Origin: CAIOZA01 sp964464375
GTDB taxonomy: Bacteria > Bacteroidota > Ignavibacteria > Kapaibacteriales > UBA2268
DNA length: 64,000 nucleotides
Direction: 5' to 3'
NCBI GenBank assembly: GCA_964464375.1
Contig: CAYXFU010000018.1
Span: forward strand, 8,641-72,640
Part shown: positions 10,048-18,121 of the stretch, piece after piece
Layout of the letters: each line of letters opens with the position of its first letter
Position numbering within the stretch: the stretch's first letter is position 1
The notes under the pieces: model-generated
Database searches by the model: none
The model's input: only the letters and a program-made list of their open reading frames with translations
Told to the model about the DNA's origin: nothing
Position numbers and translations under genes: made by a program

Positions 10048-10500
10048 ATGTCAAAGTTAGAAAAAATCGATCAGTTTTTAGGTTTGAAGAATCTTGCATT
10101 CGTAGGTGTATCGCGTAATGACAAGAAGTTCGGCAATATGGTTTTCAAAAGCATGAAGAGTAAAGGTTACAATCTCTATCCTGTGCATCAGAGTATGGAT
10201 GCAATTGATGGCATACCCTGCCTCAAATCTATAGATCAGACCAAGGGCAGAGTCGAGGGTGTCGTAGTTGTAACTAACAAGAATTATGCAAAGACAGCTC
10301 TTAAAGAAGCTCTGGAGGCTGACATCAGGAATGTCTGGTTGCAGATGGGATCAGATGATCAGACATCAAGAGATTTCATCAAGGAACACAATCTGAATGC
10401 CGTTACCGGGGAATGTATGCTGATGTTCACCGACAAACAGAAATTCCCCCACAATTTCCACCGCTGGGTAAAGGTGAATTTAACGGGATTTAAGAGTTGA
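10048..10500 (+). CDS. CoA-binding domain protein (CoA_binding_2 / YccU type)
   Basis: A 150-residue cytoplasmic protein with a single Rossmann-like CoA-binding fold. The N-terminal strand-loop LAFVGVSRNDKKFGNMV matches the nucleotide-binding loop of this family, and VWLQMGSDD and AVTGECMLM match later conserved blocks. It resembles the CoA-binding domain of succinyl-CoA ligase alpha but is stand-alone, as in YccU-like proteins of unknown physiological role. It starts 20 bp after the glycosidase, so the two may be co-transcribed, though no functional link is evident. Confidence 0.85.
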   Translation: MSKLEKIDQFLGLKNLAFVGVSRNDKKFGNMVFKSMKSKGYNLYPVHQSMDAIDGIPCLKSIDQTKGRVEGVVVVTNKNYAKTALKEALEADIRNVWLQMGSDDQTSRDFIKEHNLNAVTGECMLMFTDKQKFPHNFHRWVKVNLTGFKS

Positions 10501-11335
10501 AAGTTTGTAAAGTTATAAAGTTGTAAAGTACAAAAAGAGCAGTCAACTCACGGTAGGTCTTTAGAGTTTACATTATATTCTTGTAAACTAATAGCTAATA
10601 ATTATTTATTGTATTCAGCTTCGTAGAAGCGATCTGTTTGTAGAAATCGGCGAATTAAAGGAATCATAGCTCCATAGGAGCGACCTGGATAAATCGATTC
10701 AAATTTCGGCCCAAATTATCGCGTAGCGATTGCATATTGGTAGCACAATGTCCATACAGGAGAATTTATCGCATAGCGATTAAATATTTAACCTCTACGA
10801 GGTAACAAACGTTTTGGGAACGGTTTTCTACCAATATCAAATCCCTGACGGGATAGAAAGAAATGCAATTTGTATTCTCTGTGGTTCTCCCAACGATTTG
10901 TTAAAATTACACAGAGCTTCACTGAGGAATACAAGAGATACACAGAGAAAACAAAACTCTGTAGCTTTGTGCTATTATTAATTCTATGCCACAGATAATT
11001 AAATTGTATTGTTCATTGAAATTTGATCATTGTTCATTGTAAAAAGCTCCATCGGAGCGACTTGGAAAATAAAAATAAGGTAATAAGGTAGATCACTATC
11101 CAGGATAATTGAGTCTACTAAGGTTAATAGAAAAATACGGATAAGGTTTTCTAAGCAATACAAAACAGCCATCAACATCAAATTGACCAGTTCCATTCTC
11201 GGAGAGTGATAATAAAACTGGATGCTTCGCTTCACTCAGCATGACAATACAGAGATACCTGCATGCGCAGGTATGACATAATACAGAACAGCTGACAATC
11301 TCATCATTTTCGGAGAGGTAGATTACACGCAGTTA
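10501..11335. other. Repeat-rich intergenic region (835 bp)
   Basis: No gene is supported here. The stretch is filled with short palindromes: TCGTAGAAGCGA (about 10621), CTCCATAGGAG (10670-10680), ATCGCGTAGCGAT (10718-10730), ATCGCATAGCGAT (10768-10780), CCTCTACGAGG (10792-10802), ATCCCTGACGGGAT (10841-10854) and CTCCATCGGAG (about 11048). They are followed by the SFLRMQES-type palindrome ATACCTGCATGCGCAGGTAT at 11255-11274. A minus-strand open frame at 10999-11235 crosses these repeats and has no recognisable features. Confidence 0.7.
11255..11274. repeat. Palindromic repeat, SFLRMQES family
   Basis: The 20-nt ATACCTGCATGCGCAGGTAT is fully self-complementary. It is followed by GACATAA and preceded by a CGCTTCACTCAGCATGAC segment, the same arrangement as the other copies of this dispersed family in the window. 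Confidence 0.7.
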
Positions 11336-11902
11336 TTATCTATTCAAAAAATATTCCTTGAATTCCGCCAGTTCCTTCAGTTCTTCTACTACGAATTTTT
11401 GGAACATATTGTCACCAACCTGCGACTTGAGAGCCGAAATTCCTACATCGATAAGTCTCAGACCTCTGTTTGTAAGCAGAACATTGTCATAAATTTCACC
11501 GATGAGATCAGCCGGACGTTTCAGATCGCGATGAACAAAGCCGTTTTGATGCAACTTCTTCAGTTCTTCTTCGAAAACTTCAAACCATAATTCACGCTTT
11601 TCAGTTTCGTAGCATCTGAAATCGATCGGGTACAAACGCTCCATTACAAGCATATCTGAGGAAGTTTCAGCATCAAAATCCAATCTGATAAAATTTACCA
11701 CAAGCTCATTTATCGAATTAGCAAATTTCATTTTCTCTGCTTCCGAGCCTATATCCGAGCGGGTATCACCACCAAAAAGCTTTGCAGCTTCCTGTTCATT
11801 TAGAGCAATAACTGTGTTATTAGCACCTGACGAGAGCCTTTTCTGATATTTCTGATCCATAATGTTCTTCCCAAATAATGAAATTGCGTTCTTATAATTC
11901 AT
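11336..11902 (-). CDS. Minimal protein-kinase-like protein
   Basis: A 188-residue cytoplasmic protein with the residue pattern of an eukaryotic-like or RIO-like kinase in very compact form. It has a small loop LSSGANNTV (about 23-31), a candidate ATP lysine in AAKLF (K41), a candidate helix-C glutamate near 54-56, and a hinge-like LVMERLYP. The catalytic loop is HRDLKRP (124-130), a possible metal-binding Asn is in DNVLL (N140), and DVG (152-154) stands in place of DFG. The Asp-to-Asn spacing is 14 residues instead of the usual 5, implying a small insertion. No transmembrane or sensor domain is present. Activity is inferred; it could be a small-molecule kinase or a pseudokinase. A start at Met15 is possible. 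The MazEF pair lies 71 bp upstream in the same direction. Confidence 0.65.
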   Translation of the reverse strand: MNYKNAISLFGKNIMDQKYQKRLSSGANNTVIALNEQEAAKLFGGDTRSDIGSEAEKMKFANSINELVVNFIRLDFDAETSSDMLVMERLYPIDFRCYETEKRELWFEVFEEELKKLHQNGFVHRDLKRPADLIGEIYDNVLLTNRGLRLIDVGISALKSQVGDNMFQKFVVEELKELAEFKEYFLNR

Positions 11903-11973
11903 CGAACGATAAATATACTTAATATTGTTTTTAATTAATAATGTAATCTTTGATGTTTATCTTGAATCTAAAT

Positions 11974-12315
11974 TCAGCTTATCAACAAATTTAGTTTCTT
12001 CATCACTTCCTGAATAACCTTTTCAGGTGTTTTTGTGATAAATTCTGCATTTCTTACTCTCCAATCCAGAGATTTGACCTGATCGGAAAGTATTACTCCG
12101 CTAATATTGTCATTTTCCGGGATCTTCACCTCAAAAGGATAGCCTTTGATTTGAGTAGTTATTGGACATAAAATCGCAAGACTAGTTTTTTCGTTATATT
12201 TAGCAGGACTTATGACTATTGCAGGTCTTCTACCCATTTGCTCATGCCCGGTTTGTGGATTAAAGTCAAGCCAGACTACATCACCACGATCTGGTATATA
12301 ATCGGCATTTACCAT
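11974..12315 (-). CDS. mazF: MazF/PemK-type mRNA interferase toxin
   Basis: A 113-residue protein with the MazF/ChpB fold signature. DRGDVVWLDFNPQTGHEQMG leads into RRPAIVISP, followed by CPITTQIKGYPFEV and GVILSDQVKSLDWR. The family cleaves single-stranded RNA at short motifs. Its start overlaps the end of the upstream antitoxin by 7 nt, the usual translational coupling of a type II toxin-antitoxin operon. Length is normal, and the conserved Arg (GRRPA) and Thr (PITT) of the active site are present, so the toxin looks intact. Confidence 0.92.
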   Translation of the reverse strand: MVNADYIPDRGDVVWLDFNPQTGHEQMGRRPAIVISPAKYNEKTSLAILCPITTQIKGYPFEVKIPENDNISGVILSDQVKSLDWRVRNAEFITKTPEKVIQEVMKKLNLLIS

Positions 12316-12551
12316 GCTTCGTTCCCGATTGGTAAGCCAGTTGTGGTTTCTCCATGAATATTATTTTGATTAATCTCTGATAACATTAAATCGAGATTAA
12401 GATTTTCCGGTTCAATCAAAGATATTTCAATCTTACTTTTCTTGAGGCTTATATTGACTTTCGACCCATTAGTTATATTCATAGATGAGCTGATTTCCTT
12501 GGGAAGCCTTAGTCCAAGGCTGTTTCCCCATTTACTTACGATAGTTTCCAC
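12309..12551 (-). CDS. mazE: MazE-type antitoxin, AbrB/SpoVT domain
   Basis: An 80-residue protein. Its N-terminal half is a swapped-hairpin AbrB DNA-binding domain (VSKWGNSLGLRLPKEISSSM, then NITNGSKVNISLKKSKIEI). Its acidic C-terminal tail (about 50-80) is expected to wrap around MazF. It is the first gene of the pair and overlaps mazF by 7 nt. By family analogy it should neutralise MazF and repress its own promoter, which would lie in the 12552-12674 spacer. Confidence 0.9.
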   Translation of the reverse strand: METIVSKWGNSLGLRLPKEISSSMNITNGSKVNISLKKSKIEISLIEPENLNLDLMLSEINQNNIHGETTTGLPIGNEAW

Positions 12552-12674
12552 ATCATTCTCCGTATAAACATTGTATATACTTTTCTAATATACGTAAAAT
12601 GTTGGAGAATATTTTTTTAGCTTGCAAAATTCTCGCAAGATTAAGTATTCTAAAATCATTTTGACTTTTTCAAC

Positions 12675-13004
12675 TTACTCTTTCTCTGACTGCTTCACCG
12701 GCTCATGCTTTCGGTCAATCAAATGCATAACTGCAAGATATGGATGTCTGAATATCATTTTTGGACCGGAGAACCTCATCACTACTTTTATCTTCTCCCG
12801 CTCAATCTGACGGTAGCAGTGAATTGGGCATTGATTGCAGGCAGGTTTATCGGATTCATAAGGGCAATTGGCAAGTCTGGCATCAGCGTAGTACATTAAT
12901 TCCTGACATTCATTACAAAGAGAACTTGATTTATGATTCAATCTGCAGTAGATTGAAACCATCTTTTTAACTGTTTCTCTTTCTCTATCTAATCTGTTTT
13001 TCAT
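12675..13004 (-). CDS. ygbA: YgbA-family (nitrous-oxide-stimulated promoter) protein
   Basis: A 109-residue cytoplasmic protein matching the YgbA_NO family. It has ERETVKKMVSIYCRLNH, CNECQELMYYADARL, CPYESDKPACNQCPIHCY and MRFSGPKMIFRHP. At least seven cysteines in CxxC-type arrangements suggest metal binding. The E. coli homologue belongs to the nitric-oxide (NsrR) regulon; the biochemical role is poorly known. It is divergent from the redox operon at 13409, with a 404-bp shared regulatory region, which suggests but does not prove co-regulation with anaerobic or nitrogen-oxide respiration. Confidence 0.88.
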   Translation of the reverse strand: MKNRLDRERETVKKMVSIYCRLNHKSSSLCNECQELMYYADARLANCPYESDKPACNQCPIHCYRQIEREKIKVVMRFSGPKMIFRHPYLAVMHLIDRKHEPVKQSEKE

Positions 13005-13408
13005 TAGTCCAAAAATAAATTTTGCAAATTGACGTTAAATCGGACTATTTAGTTTTATTTAGGAGTTATGTAAATAAACACACATTGGTTATACAAATTA
13101 GATATAGCTTTGAAGATACTTAAAAAGTTCATAAATTAAATTGTGTGTTTATTGATTTATATTAATTGTTTTATATTAATTTATACTATATATCATTTTC
13201 TATGGATATTCTACTTCGATTGTTATTATTATCATTATATACTAATTTAAGTTCCGCGATTCAAATTCCCCAGTATGGAAAGGAATTTACTGTAGAATAA
13301 CAACTGCAGAATCAAGGAATTAGTAAAGTTAGGCTAAAAATTTTCAACGTTTTGCTTTTGGAATGAAAGTAAAAGCGGAGGAATATATTAATAAATATCG
13401 AGGCAGAA
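13005..13408. other. Divergent regulatory region, ygbA / redox operon (404 bp)
   Basis: Strongly AT-rich with no coding sequence. It contains a 12-bp inverted repeat, AATAAACACACA at 13073-13084 and TGTGTGTTTATT at 13142-13153, separated by 57 bp. The sequence TTGAT-TTAT-ATTAA at 13152-13165 differs by one base from the CRP/FNR consensus TTGAT-N4-ATCAA. Both may be chance in such AT-rich DNA. Confidence 0.45.
13152..13165. promoter_or_regulatory. Candidate CRP/FNR-family binding site
   Basis: TTGAT, four bases, ATTAA: nine of ten consensus positions of an FNR/DNR-type operator. It lies 148 bp upstream of ygbA and 244 bp upstream of the FeS/NrfD/cytochrome operon. Its partial overlap with the right arm of the TGTGTGTTTATT inverted repeat is notable. 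Confidence is low because the region is very AT-rich. Confidence 0.3.
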
Positions 13409-14311
13409 ATGAATAAAACGTCAAGGAGAAAATTCCTTCAAACAGCCTCACTCGGCGTTGGAACGACAGTGCTGAGCGTGAATTCCCTTAAATCCCAACC
13501 CAAGAATATCTTGTCAGAAGATAGAATGGGAGTGCTTGTTGATACTACTGTTTGTGTCGGTTGCCGTAATTGTGAATTTACTTGCAAAACCGCACATGAT
13601 TTACCTACTGATCCTATTGAAAGTTATTCAGACCGAACTGTATTCAAACAATTAAGACGACCAAGTAACAAAGCCTTAACAGTTGTTAATGAATTTCACA
13701 ATCCCAAAAATGAACTTTTGCCAATCAATGTAAAACAGCAGTGCATGCACTGCGATCATCCTGCATGTGTGTCAGCTTGCATTGTCGGTGCATTTACCAA
13801 AATGGAGAACGGTTCTGTAGTTTGGGATGGCGGAAAATGTATTGGATGTCGCTACTGCATGGTAGCCTGTCCATTCCAGGTTCCTACATTTGAATTTGAT
13901 AAGGCTATTGAACCGGACATCCGAAAATGTGACTTCTGCATCAAACGTACCAAGGAAGATAAACTTCCTGCTTGTGTTGAGATTTGTCCTGTCGAAGCCC
14001 TTGTTTATGGACGCCGTTCTGATTTGATTAAAGAAGCAAGAACCAGATTAAAACGTAATCCGGACAGATATATCAACCATATATTTGGAGAAACAGAGGT
14101 TGGGGGCACTGCTTGGTTGTATCTGGGACCACAACAGTTCGAGACTATTGGTTTCCCCAAGCTTTCTACTAAAACTGCACCGGGTGTATCCGAAGCCATC
14201 CAGCATGGTATTTTTTCGTACTTCGTACCACCGGTTATGTTTTACTCCATACTCGGAATGATTATGTGGATTACAAAACGGAATACCGAAAAGAAAGAGG
14301 AGGAAGCATAA
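13409..14311 (+). CDS. Tat-exported 4x[4Fe-4S] electron-transfer subunit (HybA/DmsB-like)
   Basis: A 300-residue protein with an N-terminal twin-arginine signal (SRRKFLQTASLGVG). It has four cysteine groups typical of DmsB/HybA/NrfC ferredoxin subunits: CVGCRNCEFTC, CMHCDHPACVSAC, CIGCRYCMVACP and CDFCIKRTKEDKLPACVEIC. It should carry four [4Fe-4S] clusters on the periplasmic side. A single C-terminal membrane helix (about 272-290) resembles the HybA anchor. It is the first gene of a three-gene operon; its stop overlaps the start of the NrfD gene by 1 nt. It should pass electrons between the NrfD quinone site and the multiheme cytochrome. No hydrogenase, formate dehydrogenase or other catalytic subunit is nearby. 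Confidence 0.9.
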   Translation: MNKTSRRKFLQTASLGVGTTVLSVNSLKSQPKNILSEDRMGVLVDTTVCVGCRNCEFTCKTAHDLPTDPIESYSDRTVFKQLRRPSNKALTVVNEFHNPKNELLPINVKQQCMHCDHPACVSACIVGAFTKMENGSVVWDGGKCIGCRYCMVACPFQVPTFEFDKAIEPDIRKCDFCIKRTKEDKLPACVEICPVEALVYGRRSDLIKEARTRLKRNPDRYINHIFGETEVGGTAWLYLGPQQFETIGFPKLSTKTAPGVSEAIQHGIFSYFVPPVMFYSILGMIMWITKRNTEKKEEEA

Positions 14312-15543
14312 TGTCAGATCATCATGTCCCTACTCGCCTTTCGGGAGAAAATAAAACCAGAGGTTACTTCACTCCCGGAGTTATTATTGTTTTGCTTATT
14401 GCCATTAACGGAATAGTATTCTTGATGGGAAGATTTATTTTTGGTCTCGGTGCTGTCACAAATCTTGATAATCTCTATCCATGGGGTTTATGGATAGGAA
14501 TAGACGTTGCCGCTGGAGTTGCACTAGCCGCTGGAGGTTTCACAACAGCCGCTATTGGACATATAGTTCATAAGGAAGAGTATCATTCTATTGTGCGTCC
14601 AGCTTTGCTTACAGCCATGCTTGGCTATACTTTTGTTGCGTTAGGAGTTGTTACCGATATCGGAAGATGGTACTATATTTGGCATCCTCTTATTAACTGG
14701 AATCCTAATTCAGCTCTGTTTGAAGTTGGTATATGCGTTATGATCTACATGACAGTGTTATATATTGAGTTTCTTCCTATTGTAACGGAACGCTTTATGG
14801 GTAAAGTAAAATTACCCGGTATTCTTAAGATGTTCAATAATTTACTTGAAAAGATTCTTAAAATCGCTGACAAAACGTTACAACGAACAATTTTTGTCTT
14901 CATTATTGCCGGTGTTGTACTTTCTACACTTCATCAATCATCTCTGGGAACATTGATGATTATTGCAGGTGATAAGATGCATCCACTCTGGCAGACACCT
15001 ATTCTGCCATTATTATTCTTCATATCAGCATTAGCAGTTGGTTTTCCAATGGTAATTTTTGAATCTCTGCTTGCTTCCAGATCCTTCAGACTAAAGCCTG
15101 AAATAAGTGTACTCTCTAAACTTGCTAATATGATACCGGTATTCCTTATTATATACCTTGCTTTCAAAATTGGAGACATGTTCATCAGAGGAACATTTGT
15201 TTATCTGAAAGAGGTCAACATTCAATCAGTAATGTTCATCTTAGAAGTATTTATTGGATTTATACTTCCTATTCCACTGTTCCTTAGCAAAAAAGTACAG
15301 CAATCGTCCGGGCTTTTGTTCCTGGCAGCATCATTAGTCGTTTTCGGAGTAATTTTAAATCGCGTTAATAATTTTATTATCGCATATAAACCTCCGTATG
15401 CAGATTATTCCTATATTCCATCAATCGGTGAATTCTCGGTTAGTATTGGATTTGCAGCAATTTTGGTTCTGATATACAGAGCATTTGTAATGATATTCCC
15501 TGTCATCAGCATTGAACCAAAATCAAAAGGAGGCAGATTATGA
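14311..15543 (+). CDS. NrfD/HybB-family quinone-interacting membrane subunit
   Basis: Integral membrane protein of 410 residues with about 10 hydrophobic helices, matching the HybB/NrfD/PsrC family that oxidises or reduces quinones in the inner membrane. The start chosen is ATG at 14311. It overlaps the upstream stop (TAATG) and is preceded by a strong Shine-Dalgarno (AGAGGAGGAAG); a longer frame beginning at 14266 lies inside the FeS gene and is unlikely. Landmarks are NLDNLYPWGLWIGIDVAAGV near residue 50 and DIGRWYYIWHPL near residue 115, both typical of HybB. Its last codon overlaps the cytochrome gene by 4 nt (ATGA). The tight coupling supports a stable complex. Confidence 0.9.
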   Translation: MSDHHVPTRLSGENKTRGYFTPGVIIVLLIAINGIVFLMGRFIFGLGAVTNLDNLYPWGLWIGIDVAAGVALAAGGFTTAAIGHIVHKEEYHSIVRPALLTAMLGYTFVALGVVTDIGRWYYIWHPLINWNPNSALFEVGICVMIYMTVLYIEFLPIVTERFMGKVKLPGILKMFNNLLEKILKIADKTLQRTIFVFIIAGVVLSTLHQSSLGTLMIIAGDKMHPLWQTPILPLLFFISALAVGFPMVIFESLLASRSFRLKPEISVLSKLANMIPVFLIIYLAFKIGDMFIRGTFVYLKEVNIQSVMFILEVFIGFILPIPLFLSKKVQQSSGLLFLAASLVVFGVILNRVNNFIIAYKPPYADYSYIPSIGEFSVSIGFAAILVLIYRAFVMIFPVISIEPKSKGGRL

Positions 15544-16805
15544 AAAAGCTATTTAGTATATTAATGATAGTGGCTGTTGTTCTAACCTCTGCATTACTGT
15601 TGGGGCAAGCATTGGAAAAGGGCAAGCAGGCTAAAGAAAAAAGCAAGAATGAAACTAAGCAAACAACAACTAAGGGTTTTACAAATATTGCTAAGCAACC
15701 ATCAATTTCAAAGGATCATGCAAAATCCGGTATGGATTGCAAGCAATGTCATGATTGTGAATATCCGACAAAAAAAGAACCTTGCCTGAAAATGTGCCCA
15801 AGGGTCGAAACATCTGTTTATCACTCTCCGGAGGAAGGTCCAAATGTTGTTATTATGGATGAAATGTCAAATCGGTATGGTCCTGTGGTCTTTTCACACA
15901 AGATTCATTCTCAAATGTCCGAGATGAGCCACGGATGTGACGGATGTCATCACTACAACACAACCGGTCCGGTTCTGAAATGTGCCAAATGTCATCCAAA
16001 GGACAGAAAAAGAGAAGATATCGGTGTACCGGATCTTGAAGCAGCCTACCATCGTCAGTGCATGCAGTGCCATAGACAATGGACAAGATCTACAAGCTGT
16101 AATCTTTGTCACTTACCAAAAGGCGAAGAAGGTAATATAAAGGTAAGAGAAACAATCGAAAAACTTGCCGGTATGGCTCATCCTCATGTGCCCAAACCCG
16201 ATAAAGTCGTTTATGAAACCAAGTACGATAAAGCTAAGTATGTGACATTCTATCATAATGATCACATCGACCATTTCAAAATTAAATGTACTAGCTGTCA
16301 CAAAGATGAGAACTGTGCTAAATGCCATGATGTTAAACTGGTAAAAGCCGGTACTATGACGTCACAGCTACACAAAAAATCAAACAAGACATTCGAAGAG
16401 CACCACAAACCGTGTTCGCAGTGCCATGACACGAAGAATTGCAGTAAATGCCATTCTACAAAAGAGATGACTCCATTCAATCATGGTGCGTCTTCCGGAT
16501 TCGAGTTAAAGAGTTATCACGCATCACTGGCATGCAACAAATGTCATACTGATAATAAGTTCGGCAAGATAGGTAAAGAATGTAAATCCTGCCACAAAGA
16601 CTTTGTTGCAGGGAAATTCAAGCACGATAAACTTGGATTAAAATTCAGCGAGAACCATGTTGATCTGGACTGCACATCATGTCATCCGAATAATAATTAC
16701 GGGAAAACTCCGGTATGTACGGATTGCCATGATGATAAAGTATTTCCTGCTCAACTTCCGGGTAAAAAAGTTGGAGCACAAGCAAAAGGAAGCAAGAAGA
16801 AATAG
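15540..16805 (+). CDS. Periplasmic 13-heme cytochrome c (class III/Hmc-like)
   Basis: A 421-residue exported protein with a signal peptide (about 1-23, ILMIVAVVLTSALLLGQA) and thirteen CxxCH heme c motifs between residues about 67 and 400: CKQCH, CDGCH, CAKCH, CMQCH, CNLCH, CTSCH, CAKCH, CSQCH, CSKCH, CNKCH, CKSCH, CTSCH and CTDCH. Many extra histidines could give bis-His ligation, as in tetraheme c3 modules. A cysteine pair CLKMC near residue 82 lacks the heme histidine. The C-terminus is lysine-rich (GSKKK). As the last gene of the operon it probably forms the periplasmic electron exit or entry of an Hmc/Qrc-like quinone-cytochrome complex. The exact partner is unknown. Confidence 0.93.
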   Translation: MKKLFSILMIVAVVLTSALLLGQALEKGKQAKEKSKNETKQTTTKGFTNIAKQPSISKDHAKSGMDCKQCHDCEYPTKKEPCLKMCPRVETSVYHSPEEGPNVVIMDEMSNRYGPVVFSHKIHSQMSEMSHGCDGCHHYNTTGPVLKCAKCHPKDRKREDIGVPDLEAAYHRQCMQCHRQWTRSTSCNLCHLPKGEEGNIKVRETIEKLAGMAHPHVPKPDKVVYETKYDKAKYVTFYHNDHIDHFKIKCTSCHKDENCAKCHDVKLVKAGTMTSQLHKKSNKTFEEHHKPCSQCHDTKNCSKCHSTKEMTPFNHGASSGFELKSYHASLACNKCHTDNKFGKIGKECKSCHKDFVAGKFKHDKLGLKFSENHVDLDCTSCHPNNNYGKTPVCTDCHDDKVFPAQLPGKKVGAQAKGSKKK

Positions 16806-16825
16806 CATCTATTATTCATAAAAGA

Positions 16826-16863
16826 ACCGCTTTTATCATTGATGGTAAAAGCGGTTTTTTTTT
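16826..16863 (+). terminator. Terminator of the redox operon
   Basis: A perfect 10-bp stem ACCGCTTTTA/TAAAAGCGGT with a 10-nt loop is followed by eight T residues, 20 bp after the cytochrome stop codon. The A-rich 5' flank may also serve the convergent CBS gene. Confidence 0.92.
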
Positions 16864-16876
16864 GAAAGTACTATAT

Positions 16877-17326
16877 TTATTGAACGCCTGAAATGTAATC
16901 TTTCAGATATTTATTCTCGTAGCGGGATTCATTTAGCTGCACTTTAACTATGTCGCCAATTGAAATGATACCTACCAGAATTTTATTACTAATAACAGGA
17001 ACGTGTCTGAATCGATTAGTTGTCATAACGCTTTCAGCATAATCTACATCATCATCAGGCTCAACAATAATGACATTTTTTGTCATAAACTCTGCAACTC
17101 CAAGATTCAGATAATCGTTCTGGTTCTCATAACTGGCACGGATTATATCTCTTTCACTAAGAATCCCTGAAATTTTTCCTTCATAATTGAGTACAATAAG
17201 TACTCCTATTTTATTAACTACAATTATTCTCAGTGCATCACCCAGCGACTTTTCTTCACTAATCGTGAATACCTGCGGACCTTTAGTCTTTAAAATTTCA
17301 CTCACTTTCACATCAGACTCCATCAA
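16877..17326 (-). CDS. Tandem CBS-domain protein
   Basis: A 149-residue cytoplasmic protein made only of two CBS motifs forming a Bateman module. The first covers about residues 10-65 (DALRIIVVNKIGVLIVLNYE, GILSERDIIRA). The second covers about 75-135 (FMTKNVIIVEPDDDVDYAE, RFRHVPVISN, GIISIGDIVK). Such stand-alone modules usually bind adenine nucleotides and regulate another protein; the partner is not identifiable here. It is convergent with the redox operon and shares its terminator region. The start could be the first or second Met. Confidence 0.9.
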   Translation of the reverse strand: MMESDVKVSEILKTKGPQVFTISEEKSLGDALRIIVVNKIGVLIVLNYEGKISGILSERDIIRASYENQNDYLNLGVAEFMTKNVIIVEPDDDVDYAESVMTTNRFRHVPVISNKILVGIISIGDIVKVQLNESRYENKYLKDYISGVQ

Positions 17327-17465
17327 TTATTGAAGATTTAGTATGTTTTAATAGACGAGATATTTTAGTAATATTTTATAAGATTAATAATATTTTTAGA
17401 TGATGCTAAAATAAAAGCTATTTGATTTTATTTACCAAATAGCTAACATAATTCACGAGGAGGCT

Positions 17466-18029
17466 TTATTTTCCCAACATATCATCTTTCACTCCGCTAT
17501 CTCTCGGATCAGCACCGAGCCATATTCCCAAAAGAGCTTTGCGGAAGTTGAATCCTCCGATTGTCCCTTTCATTTTGCCATTTATATAAACTCTGACTCC
17601 GGCACCGGGTTTATAATCGAATTGAAAGATGTAATTTTCTTTAATTTCATTTCCTTCAAAGAAAGCATTAAATTGCTTAATCTCATTCTTAATATTGTCG
17701 GTCTTTCCTCCTGTTGCTTTACCAAAGCCGGTATTCCATGCCTCTATTATCTTATCAGCAGAAATCCCATCTCTGACAAAGTGCATTCTAATAATATAAG
17801 GTTTATCTTGATTGAGAAGAACATTCTCATCTTTTGATACTTTATCCAGATATAAACCGATTACATATACTTTGAAGAACATTTTCTTAATAACTCCTGC
17901 ACCGTTAAGCGTCAGGTTATCACTACCGGATTTGAGATTGTCAGGCATTTCTATACCTTTTACTTCTCTACAGTTTAGGGCAACAAAAGTGAATACCAGA
18001 ATAAACAGTCCCGCAAAAATGCTTTTCAT
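17466..18029 (-). CDS. Exported chalcone-isomerase-like protein
   Basis: A 187-residue protein with an N-terminal signal (about 1-19) ending in VALNC, which could be an imperfect lipobox. The mature part matches the bacterial chalcone-isomerase-like family: GAGVIKKMFFKVYVIGLYLD, YIIRMHFVRDGISADKII, GTIGGFNFRKALLGIWLG and the closing PRDSGVKDDMLG. Bacterial members are periplasmic, and their true substrate is unknown; fatty-acid or lipid binding has been suggested for the fold. It stands alone between short AT-rich spacers. Confidence 0.85.
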   Translation of the reverse strand: MKSIFAGLFILVFTFVALNCREVKGIEMPDNLKSGSDNLTLNGAGVIKKMFFKVYVIGLYLDKVSKDENVLLNQDKPYIIRMHFVRDGISADKIIEAWNTGFGKATGGKTDNIKNEIKQFNAFFEGNEIKENYIFQFDYKPGAGVRVYINGKMKGTIGGFNFRKALLGIWLGADPRDSGVKDDMLGK

Positions 18030-18121
18030 ATTTTACCTCTAAGAATTTAATGAAAGAATTTTGTCCATCAATTAGTAAACTATTGAACAAATAAATCAAA
18101 TATACTCTAACTTATTAGAAA

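Noticed and set aside
10617..11063. CRISPR array
   Set aside because: The palindromes are irregularly spaced and differ in sequence; there is no constant repeat with unique spacers, and no cas gene nearby.
14266..14310. Longer start for the NrfD subunit
   Set aside because: It overlaps the FeS gene by 46 nt; ATG 14311 has an ideal Shine-Dalgarno and TAATG coupling.
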